NCBI RefSeq assembly: GCF_021130785.1
Contig: NC_060211.1
Location: 123,701,001-123,765,000, forward strand
From: Homalodisca vitripennis
Lineage: Eukaryota; Arthropoda; Insecta; Hemiptera; Cicadellidae
DNA length: 64,000 nt
Direction of reading: 5' to 3'
Shown: positions 22,923 to 32,469 of the stretch, piece by piece
Numbering within the stretch: position 1 is the stretch's first letter
Layout: the number at the start of each line of letters is the position of its first letter
Notes under the pieces: generated by a model
Told to the model about the DNA's origin: nothing
Database searches by the model: none
What the model saw: the letters and a program-made list of their open reading frames with translations, nothing else
Made by a program: the position numbers and the translations under genes

Positions 22923-23700
22923 TGTACCATAGTTCTAATTCTTTATGCTGAATCGCGGTAGAAGTAGGCTCTTATTAACTAGACGCGGTGCGGGGACTTT
23001 TGTTTGTTCAGTTTGGACCGGCAATCAGCTGATCGGTCAGTGACGTAATCGGGTGATGCGTTCCTCCCGGCTCGCTGGAGGGTCAGTCGAGTCTTGGCGA
23101 TTGAGGAGTACGTGTAGCGGTCGAGTTAGTAGCTGAAGTTTTTTTTCTCTAACCCAATAGTTGGGATTTAGAGTAATTTTATTTTTCGTGGGTAAAGTCA
23201 ATTTGAAGTATTTAAAATTTTTAGTGCGTTTTAAGATCCGATCTGCCTCCGTAATCTTCAAAGTAGTAAGTCCCGTACCAGCGTATAGTTAATATCTGTT
23301 TAATTTTATAATACTGTATTAAAAATTTCTAAAGTTTCCCCATCTTTTCAGAGTCTGAAAATTTAATTCAAATTTTTTGAAGTTTTTGTGAATTAAATTT
23401 TGGTGATAAAGTAAATATCAAGTTTGTGTTATATTAATTTTTGAGTATTTTGAGAAGAGAACTTTTATTTTGTTTTGTTAATTTAAAAACATTTTTTTTT
23501 TTTTTTTTTTTTTTTGGAAGTATACATTTTTAGTTTAATTTTAATTTTAATATCATCTTTTAATCAGACTCTTAATTAGATTTGAATTGATTGAGTGATT
23601 TTTTGAATAAAATTGAATCAAAAGTTTGTAAAACTTTGTAAACTTTTTGGGTGAACTTGAATTTCGGATAAACCAAGTATTTCCGAAAAAGTTGTTTAAT
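22923..23700. repeat. Left long terminal repeat
   Basis: 778 bp, including a 24-T run (23,492-23,515) that is absent from the right copy. A GC-richer core around CAATCAGCTGATCGGTCAGTG is conserved exactly between the copies. A 74-codon minus-strand frame (23,037-23,261) lies inside the repeat and is broken in the other copy. Confidence 0.85.
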
Positions 23701-24680
23701 CCCCTTTGAAATTTAATAATATGGACAATGCTAGTAACCGAAAAGGGGTTATAAAAAATAATTATGGTTATAGAAAGGTTCAAGAACAATGAATGCAGGA
23801 GAAAGGATTATTGTTGAGAGCGTCCTGTGTAAATTGTAAAAAAGGTCCGGATGTAATCAAGCTGGAATAACTCGCCCCTTGTAAAAGTATTTGTTCAGAA
23901 GAGTCCGTACGTAAAGTTTAATTACAAGTGAACCCGATAAGTGAAAGCGAAGTGACTCTGAAAAGTGAAAACTAAGTGGGCCCAATAAGTGAAAGAGTTT
24001 ATGACACGGCAGTAAAGATAGGACTGGGGCAATATGATTGAATATTTTCATGTGAAATGCTTATCGGAAATACAAGGAAATATTGATCCTGGTAAAGATG
24101 TGGTTTTTTTTTTGTTTTAAAATAAAGATAGCTTGTTTTCTTTTTTTTTAAGGTGCATAAGTATTAACAAATAATAAGGTACAATTTCTAAATTTAAATT
24201 TAAATTCGAAATGTGAAATTTGAGAACTCAATAAACATTAGCCCGGGGCAAAGGTCAGTATGTTTTTATTTTTAGGACAATTATATTGTTGAAAAGGAAT
24301 TGAAGATGGGTCTAAGAAAAAAACAATAAAATGGCAATATAATTTATTTCTAAATTAACTTCAAGAATTGATTATATACTTATGTATTAATTTGGCCCAA
24401 AACACAAAACAAGTTAAAGTATGAGAGTCCAGTAGTTTATTTATAATAATACAAATAAATATTGGAATATGAAAAGGGTGATGTGACGACGTTTTTTTAT
24501 TTCAGCAATTGTATGGCTAAGATGAGAAGTCATAATATAGAAAATGCCAGTGTAAAGTGTGTGATAGGAGTGTTGTTGTAGAACCATGTAATTTTCAGGG
24601 ACAATGAATGGCATTAATGGTGTAAAATGAAAATTAATACACAGAGGTATTGTGATATATCATGAGATATATTTTTTCTT

Positions 24681-24849
24681 CCCTGTTCCTTCAAATGTAG
24701 AAGGACAGGGTAATTTTGGTATGTTGTGGTGTTGTTGTCCCCTGTTTCCTTCCAATAGGAGAAGGACAGGGTAATATTTTTTGGTATACAATGAGTTGTA
24801 TTGATAGTGATATATTCTTCCCTGTTCCTTCAAATGTAGAAGGACAGGG
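24681..24849. repeat. Three phased stem-loops inside the LTR element
   Basis: CCCTGTTCCTTC, a seven-base loop (AAATGTA), then GAAGGACAGGG appears identically at 24,681-24,710 and 24,820-24,849. A variant (CCCCTGTTTCCTTCC, then GGAGAAGGACAGGG) lies at 24,739-24,771. Each is a stem of about 11 bp with a T bulge. Such hairpins could act in RNA packaging or dimerisation, but that is inference. Confidence 0.85.
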
Positions 24850-25051
24850 TAATATAGTTTTTTATCACTATATGAGGTTTATTGTGTGTAAACAGTTGAT
24901 TATTGTGCCATTGTAATCCCTGTAAATTGATTGTCTTGTAATTAACAAAATTTGGTAATGGTTTACATTCGCGACACTGGCGCAGGCGTACAATAAGAAC
25001 ACCGTGAAAGACTGACAGCCATACAATCATACGGAGGGAATATTTTGTAAA

Positions 25052-25402
25052 ATGGAATGTCCCTCCAAGAGCTCAATGCCTCGCGCGGCTGAAATTGTTA
25101 TTATTAGATTGGAGGAGCAGGTAGCAGTGCTATTAGCGAACCAGAGCCAGCCAACCACGAGATCAACTAGACCGCCGCACTGCACCGCCGCACAATCATT
25201 GGAGAAGCTACCTGCCTCGACTCCTCACCCCACCACATCCCTCTGCGATGGCTACCTGGGGAGCCACACTCGACGTCGGACACTCCTACCACATCACCCC
25301 TCGGACTACACATCACAGCCTCCACGTAGTGATAAGTACAAAAGAATTGTTTATTTAAAAGTGTGCATGTGGAGGGATATTATTGTACTTAGTCCAGGAT
25401 GA
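25052..25402 (+). CDS. ORF inside the LTR element, unknown product
   Basis: 116 codons from ATG 25,052. The N-terminal part (AAEIVIIRLEEQVAVLLAN) could form a short coiled coil. The rest is rich in Pro, Ser, Thr and Arg. No zinc knuckle, protease or RT motif is visible. It lies just before the right repeat. It might be a remnant of a gag-like or accessory ORF, or chance; I do not recognise it. Confidence 0.3.
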   Translation: MECPSKSSMPRAAEIVIIRLEEQVAVLLANQSQPTTRSTRPPHCTAAQSLEKLPASTPHPTTSLCDGYLGSHTRRRTLLPHHPSDYTSQPPRSDKYKRIVYLKVCMWRDIIVLSPG

Positions 25403-25456
25403 GTGTTTAAAGGTTTAGGTTCCTACCGTGATTGCAGCTTCGGGCTAGGGAAAATA

Positions 25457-26204
25457 TGTACCATAGTTCTAATTCTTTATGCTGAATCGCGGTAGGAAGT
25501 AGCTCATTATTAACTAGACGCGGTGCGGGACATTGTTTGTTCAGTTGACCGGCAATCAGCTGATCGGTCAGTGACGTATCGGGTGATGCGTTCCTCCCGG
25601 CTCCGCTGGAGGGTCAGTCGAGTCTTGGCGATTGAGGAGTACGTGTAGCGGTCGAGTTAGTAGCTGAAGTTTTTTCTCTAACCCAATAGTTGGGATTTAG
25701 AGTAATTTATTTTTCGTGGGTAAAGTCAATTTGAAGTATTTAAAATTTTTAGTGCGTTTTAAGATCCGATCTGCCCTCCGTAATCTTCAAAGTAGTAAGT
25801 CCCGTACCAGCGTATAGTTAATATCTTTTATTTTATAATACTGTATTAAAAATTTCTAAAGTTTCCCATCTTTCAGAGTCTGAAAATTTAATTCAAATTT
25901 TTTGAAGTTTTGTGAAATTAAATTTTGGTGATAAAGTAAATATCAAGTTTTTGTGTTATATTAATTTTGAGTATTTTGAGAAGAGAACTTTTTATTTTGT
26001 TTTGTTAATTTAAACCATTTTGGAGAAGTATACATTTTAGTTTAATTTTAATTTTAATATCTTTTAATCAGACTCTTAATTAGAGTTTGATTGATTGAGT
26101 GATTTTTGAATAAAATTTGGAATCAAAAGTTTGTAAAACTTTGTAAACTTTTGGGTGAACTTGAATTTCGGAATAAACCAAGTATTTCCGAAAAGTTGTT
26201 TAAT
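25457..26204. repeat. Right long terminal repeat
   Basis: 748 bp copy of 22,923-23,700. Substitutions are very few, while one-base insertions and deletions are common. Confidence 0.85.
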
Positions 26205-26379
26205 TTATAAAGTATTAGCTCCATATAAATTACAAAATATGTGCTGTAATAACGTACAAACGTCGTAATATGCAATTTTAAAGTTTAATTCGGAGGAAAC
26301 ATTTGAGAGATTATGTAGTTTATTCTTGTCTATTACATCACTAAGATAACATCATCAATATGAAAGTCTCAGTTCAGCC

Positions 26380-27150
26380 TTTAATCAAGGTACATCCCTT
26401 TAAATGTGTAGAAGGTACTCCTTCAAGTATAGCACCTGCTGAAACTTTCTCTTGAAGCAATAAAGGATAATATTGGTTTTTGAATTGTTAATTTCAAAAG
26501 TAATATGAGTACAATACTAAAAGCAAGAATTCATAACAACAAAATATTCGATTTGGTATACCTGTTATTTTTTCTAAACTAAGTATAGTGTTGTCAGCGT
26601 ACTAAATAAAGTGTCCTTTTGGACAACATCATTCAATCTATTGACGTATACCTTGAATGGTAAAGGCTCAAGAATTGATCTCTAAGAGAGACTAAATGTA
26701 ATTTGCATGTATATTTAACAAAAGATGAACTATACAGTTGTATATAGTAAACATGTTTTATCCTTGAGGTAAAAGCCACATGATTGGACACCGTTAACTT
26801 AAGTTTTTACAACTTCTGCATCAAATTTTATTGCTTCACATAATCAAATGTCTTTAAAATTTCTAGATAATAGTTAAAAAAGTTTTACGTCCATTACAAA
26901 CTACCTAAAGAAATTCTACAAGGCTATGAAGCTCATCAATTAGATTATCCTTAAATCAACACTGGTGTGGTTTAAAGAATGTAAGTATTTCAAGGAGCCC
27001 TCTGTATTTCGTATATACAATTTTAAACATTTTGCTGACAATACAAGTAGAATTAAAATATGACGATAGTTTCCGTTTAACCATAATTGGCCTTTTAAAC
27101 ACTCTGGATATGTTGAGAAGAGAGCCCGAAAGAATCTTGATTCTAATGAG
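26380..27150 (-). pseudogene. Decayed non-LTR reverse transcriptase
   Basis: Read on the minus strand in changing frames. A stretch near 26,900-27,010 resembles the RT finger region (FKIVYTKYRGLLEIL, then NLIDELHSLVEFL). Near 26,630-26,680 RSILEPLPFKVYVNRLNDVV matches the conserved QGSILGPLLF-type motif. Near 26,575-26,605 YADNTILSLE corresponds to the YADD catalytic box with the second Asp changed to Asn. Many stops and shifts make it inactive. The outer limits are approximate. Confidence 0.7.
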
Positions 27151-27459
27151 AAATCAATTCATCGATTGAGTGGTTTCAATCATTGACTGCAGCATAATTC
27201 TAGTAACCACACTGACATTCCATTGATCTCACAAGTTTTCTTTCGTCAATTGTCTATATGACGCGGGCTTCTTCCTCGTTGGAAGCATGAATCAGACCTA
27301 CGGATTTCCCGGGAACTAAACAATTGAAGAGAGGTAGAACTTCCTGTTCCCAAACAATCAGAAGTTATATAGTAATTAAAATACAGTAATACAAATTTCA
27401 AATACATCAAGAAAAGTATTACCCTCTGTTTTAGCGATAGCATTATAACAGACAGGCTC

Positions 27460-27880
27460 TTGTGTCATAGTGGCTGAAGTCCATACAGTAATTACATGAA
27501 CATAGGTATACGATACAATAAGTGAGTTATAGTGTTTATCTGCTCTCCTAGAGGTAATACGACAAATTCATGATTTACTGCAGTCTAAATTTTAGACATT
27601 ACTGTTTTTAACACAGTCATTCAGACAACATATGCGTGAGTTAATTTCAATGTACATAGTAATATTTTGACTTACATTTTTCAAACATTTTGCAGTCCAA
27701 CAACAAAGGCTCAGTCGCGGTGTCAGGGTCACTTGTCTGCAGAAGAGCGAATACGGCTAACTCCGTTCTTACCAACTTTAAGCACATTTAATCATGTGAC
27801 CGATGTGTTGTACAATTTTTAGAAAGTATTATGTTTTAGAAATTGAGTGTTTTCATGGTAACATGGTATAATTTATTTTT
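27460..27880. repeat. Duplicated block C, copy 2 (partial) with candidate exon U
   Basis: Shares CCATACAGTAATTACAT (27,481), GAGGTAATACGACAAATTCA, TTGACTTACAT and CATGGTAACATGGTATAAT with blocks at 15.4-15.9 and 43.1-43.5 kb. On the minus strand exon U would end at 27,676 before GTAAGTC. The preceding text, DPDTATEP, matches DPNATAEP in copy 3 and EPNTTAEP in copy 1. Confidence 0.65.
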
Positions 27881-30050
27881 AGAAGAAAAGATTAATATTT
27901 TGGATTTTTAAATATACAAATTTTTCTAATTCCATTTAAGAAATCAAACTTTCAAGTCTTGCTTTAGTGTGGATTGATTAAGGAAATTTGCTATGATGCA
28001 CATTTTAAAATGTCCTATGATTGCACTCTGTTTTCTTATAAATTAATGTATTCTTCATTACTCGTTGACACCATGTAGTAACATTCACTATCATCAAACT
28101 AGACGTTGTTTATGTGCAAAGTAAGGCTCATGAAAAATTTAGAGTCTATAGATACTTTCATTCTCCAGATATTGTACGAAAAAAGAGAGATAGAGGATTG
28201 TCACATTCCAGCACCTCGAATGACAGTCTTTACTGACGCTCAGACAACGGTTTTACACTGAATTTCCGACATTTGCGGTTAATGATGTGCCGCTCCTGGA
28301 CTTCAATGGGGTTGCGCAAATAAAAGTGATACATTGGTTTTTACTGTGTAGATTCAACTGGTAGGCATAACCCAGCTAGAAGTGAACAGCCCTGGGTATT
28401 ATTATTCTTTTGAGATATAAAAAAGTTTAGGTACAACATGTTACTTCCTACTTTAAAAAAACATTTATTTTCTTGCTATGAGAACTGTTTACATATAAAA
28501 AAAGCAATATCTTACATGCTTCCGGGAAACAGTTATTTATTATGTAGCCTGTTTAAAAGATTTGGATTTTGTGCGGCACATCACTAAAATTGCACTAAAT
28601 TAATAAAAAGAGTTGTCATTGTTTTCAGTTGTAGATATATAATTGAGTTTTTTTCGAAGTTGTTTATGGTTTTTTATGTGGTTGATGTTAGTTCAGGGTT
28701 GAATGTGTCAAGGAGGAATCGGACAAATTTCTAAAACTGTATACATTATTTAACTTCTAAGTTTGCAGTTTACAGTAAAATTAACAGAATATAAAGTCTA
28801 TAAATATTGTATGTACAAAAATCAATACACCCGTAATGATTAGTTAATTAAAACATTTAACTTTAATAATAGAGCAATTAGGCCATATTAGACTATTGTG
28901 AAGAAAAATAAGGCAGGACAATGATAAATTGAGTTGCGAAGTTTATGTATTAAAACGCAAATGAGATTTCCTTCCAGATTGGAATCTAAGCCAGATAATA
29001 AGCATGGAAAAAGGATAAGTCAGATAGAATGAATGATGAATCATTTAATATTGTGTTAACTATTTATAATTTTTAAATAAATTATAAAACACTTTTAAAG
29101 TTTACAGATATTAATATTAAAGATAAAAATACAATGGTAAATTTCCTTTCCTTATATTTTTATTTGTTTTGTATGAGAATGGTTTTATAATCATATCCTG
29201 TGATCAAAATATACTAATTAGATCAATGTAACTATGAGTAACTCCCCGAATGCGTGTGTTATGCGAGCACAAAAATATAAAACTGTTGAATTTAATATAA
29301 GGTAATTATTTTCGCGTTAATTTAAATTCAACACTAAAATTGCAAACTACGCTTAAACTACACACATATAATCCATACTGGAATTGAAAGCACAGTAATA
29401 GCTTTTTGTGCGTTCACGGGGTATAATTATGTGTAAATCATTGATAGTGTGATCATTGACGCACTAAGTTGCGTTTTACTATAAGTATATAGTTTAGGAT
29501 AAATTAAACTTAACAATCGCAGGCCACTTCTAAGAAATTTAGTTCAAATATTCCAATAATTGGACGTTAAATTTCAAGTCGCCAGCAATTTAGAGCTCCA
29601 AGGGGAAGCAGATGGACGCAAGACCAGACCACATTATAGACCTACTCATCGTCCTTACAGGAGGCTGGACTCTAAAATTTACCCCAAAGCACTATTCAGG
29701 AACTGGCTCTCTCTCTCTCTCTTATATAAAAAATAATATACGTTATTGAATTATTATAAGTGTTCTATCCTACTTTGTATTCATGGAAACTTGTGCAACT
29801 CAGTTGATTGTTGTTCAGCTGTGTCATTCACAATGTTTACTGTTTATGTGAAAAATCGGACGTCATAACCTAGTCGAGAGGCATTTTTATTGTTCGATTG
29901 AATCTTATATTAAACAAGTAACCAAATACGAGGGTTTCCTCTATTCCTCTAAAGCTAGCATGCTTTATCCTGTCAATAAGTTATAAAGTTTTTACGTAAC
30001 TTTGACGGAGATCAGTTAGAGGCTTAGAGTAACATTGAACTTTGATTTGT
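27881..30050. other. Unassigned AT-rich DNA
   Basis: No gene recognised. A (CT)n tract lies at about 29,707-29,722, following a GC-richer 130-base stretch (29,580-29,705) with no identified origin. Confidence 0.5.
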
Positions 30051-30051
30051 A

Positions 30052-30133
30052 ATGTTGCAAGATAAGACTATGCCTACCAGTTTTGACATCAATGTTGCTT
30101 ACGGGAAGAAGGATATCAAGGGAATTTACCAGG
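30052..30133 (+). CDS. Candidate first coding exon of a host gene
   Basis: Two in-frame ATGs (30,052 and 30,070) follow an in-frame stop a few codons upstream. From the second ATG the text is MPTSFDINVAYGKKDIKGIY plus one residue. The frame runs to a strong donor, CCAGG then GTAAGTTTT (30,134), leaving phase 1. Composition is more even than in the flanking DNA. I do not recognise the protein, and no partner exon could be located without a transcript. Confidence 0.35.
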
Positions 30134-30139
30134 GTAAGT

Positions 30140-31785
30140 TTTAAGGGAATGTATTATCTATAGTGTTACATTTAATATTTTCTTATGTACTGTTAGGACG
30201 TAATTATTTTTATATGTATGAATTAAAATACGTGCGATCTTCGTGCGTTTTTTCTAGAAGGGTAATTTTGTCCAGTACATTAAAGAGATAATTATCCAGG
30301 AGGGTAATTTGTCCATGTGTTGTGTAACAGGCTTCGCTGGTGTTGCATGCGCATGCGCACACCATAGCTCATTTTATTCTCGAGACGTCCGGGGACAGAG
30401 AGGCAGGCAAACAATCATACAGAAAACAAATCTTTTACATCCCTCGGTAGGCTTCAAAATAATTAATTGCGTCATCCTACTGAGTGCTGATGCCTCAATA
30501 ACACTTAGCTGAATTTCATGGTTGAACATGCATCAACATAGACCATAGTACGATGCTAAATTTAAAGCCCACAGGTTTCGTGATATATCGCCATATGATA
30601 CATTTATATTTTTCTGCATTGAGTTAGATTTCATAGCAGTGTTTAAATAATAAGAGTTCCGGTGAGGTAGAGAGAGTACAACAGCGTAAGAGTGTGCTGA
30701 AATAAAATCTTGCTAAAGAGTTTTTACATTGGCGTTCCATGATATAATGTTCTACATGCAATCCAAACATTAAAATTACGAAATTTCAAAATTCTACATG
30801 TCTGTACTCAGGTTGTCTTCAAATTGATTTATTCTGCTATTTTATATAAGAACGATGTAAAAATATACCCTAACACTCATTATCCTTAAAACTATGAAGT
30901 AAATAATAATAATAAAAATTACACAACTATTACAAGTAAATTAAATAATTAAAATAATTAGGCTTATTTGCAAGAACTAAAGATTCTAGTTTTGTCCCAA
31001 ATAAGTTTTTTAATTTAATATTTAAAAATATCGTAAAATTATTTAATAAAAGTTTTGGATCTTTACAATCTTACTGAAGGAATATCTAGTGATCTGCAAC
31101 ACTTTTTGCTGTTTTCGCGTTTAAAAGTTATATAAGTCTTAGAATTGTATAAGTAATAAAACTGATACAAGGTTGAGAATATTGTGGAGGGCGACAGCGA
31201 GATTGGCCTGAGGTAACGGTAGTCCGTTACATGATAAATCGACACTTCTGGTGTAGTTGGTAGAGACCTCACATTACGTTATCTTACCAACACATTATAT
31301 AAAACCCTTCTCTAAACGTCGAAGTATAGCCCCCGAGGTCCTTGATGCTCGTGAGCAAAAACCATATATTAGTCTTTTTTTAATATTTTCTCCAGGGCCA
31401 GATCTCGTGAGTTAGAAGAGCATAATATGTGAATTGTTCCATCCATACGGCAAATATTACCAAAGATTCAACAAAATTTATAAATAATATTTGAATATGT
31501 TATACTTATGTCTATAATGAATTATTATTCACTATGATAAATATGAATATTTGTTTGATATTGCATTTTAGGGTTGATGTTCTAAAGTGTATTACAAATA
31601 AGGGAAATAATTTTCTGTTAACTTTTAAAATTAATTTAGAATAGAAAATTACCAATCTCTTGCTTGGTACATTGGAATTGATACATCTTTCAAAGGCATG
31701 AGGGGGTGTCACTTGAAAAGGAATTTCTTTATTTATTAAAGATGTAGCCTCGAAAAGTGTTTTATATAAATATACAATGATACAT
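30140..31785. other. Unassigned AT-rich DNA
   Basis: Contains GCATGCGCATGCGCAC (30,345-30,360), an alternating purine-pyrimidine tract. The short ORFs here (30,309-30,512; 31,063-31,272; 31,512-31,712) lack domains and splice support. Confidence 0.5.
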
Positions 31786-32465
31786 GTTTTAACACTTTTT
31801 GATAGATTTTATTTGGTACAATGTACATTTTGAATGTAGATAATTCAACAACATGTGCTTGTAGGTTAAGGAAAATGAAGTAAATAAATAACTAAACCAA
31901 ATTTTGATATGTTTTTAAATACTTTGGTGGCTAAATTTTATATTTAATGTCATATGCATGAATATATAATGTTTAAAAGTTTATTGAATAATTGTTATTA
32001 TTGAATAATAATTTGTTAATTTTGTAGCAATGTTTACCAAGATAGTCATATTCAATGTATATGATATCTTTTTCTTCTTATATTCTTTCTTTCTGTGGTT
32101 GTTACATTCGTGGTGTGGATAATACATCATTCATGCTTGGCTTGTATCCATTATTTTGGTGGATGCATTTGATAATATTCCATTCTTTATCAAAATCTTC
32201 GGTTTTCTTTGGTATTTTGTATAATCTGTCGATCATTGATTTGAATGCAGCCATGTTTAGTGATGTGGGTGATTCGATGAGGAAGGAATAACTAAATCTC
32301 TGTATGTTGGTTTTCAATAAATTTTGAAATTGTGCTTTTTCTTTTTGTTGGTTAAAGTCAAATCAAGGTAGTTTATTTTCTTAGATTTCACTAGTAAAAT
32401 TTATATTAGAATGAATTTGAAATGTACATCGTACAAAACAAACTCTATCAAAAAGTGTTAAAAGC
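31786..32465. repeat. Inverted arms of about 50 bp enclosing a Penelope-like fragment
   Basis: The left arm (31,786-31,836) contains TTTTAACACTTTTTGATAGA and GTACAATGTACATTTTGAA. The right arm (32,411-32,465) is its imperfect reverse complement, with TCTATCAAAAAGTGTTAAAA. Penelope-like elements often carry rearranged or inverted terminal copies, which could explain the arms. Confidence 0.6.
31960..32330 (-). pseudogene. Penelope-like element, reverse transcriptase C-terminal part
   Basis: On the minus strand AAFKSMIDRLYKIP, then DFDKEWNIIKCIHQNNGY, matches the thumb-side text of Penelope RTs (the SMI-RL-x-P and NGY signature). In a shifted frame YLGKHCYKINKLL corresponds to the YLG-x4-KI-x-K motif that leads into the linker before the GIY-YIG nuclease. 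No nuclease core is identifiable. The open part is 32,102-32,317 (72 codons, ATG start), preceded by more family-like text. Confidence 0.65.
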
Positions 32466-32469
32466 TGTA

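Larger units (their letters stand above)
22923..26204. mobile_element. Short LTR-flanked non-autonomous element (TRIM/LARD-like)
   Basis: Two direct repeats, 22,923-23,700 and 25,457-26,204, both begin TGTACCATAGTTCTAATTC and both end AAGTTGTTTAAT. They enclose about 1.75 kb. The inside has no gag-pol, integrase or RT. A purine run (AGGGAAAATA) precedes the right repeat. Read on the minus strand, AAAGGGG abuts the left repeat, so the orientation is open. I found no target duplication (AACGT on the left, TTATA on the right), and only one end has the TG/CA terminus. The repeats differ nearly only by one-base length changes in homopolymers. The inside carries three hairpins (24,681-24,849) and one 116-codon ORF. 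Confidence 0.7.

Noticed and set aside
24681..24849. CRISPR-like array of spaced repeats
   Set aside because: Only three units with unequal spacing in a eukaryotic LTR element; each unit is a self-complementary hairpin and there are no cas genes.
22923..26204. Complete retrovirus-like element with gag-pol between the LTRs
   Set aside because: The 1.75-kb interior has no protease, RT, RNase H or integrase motif in any frame.
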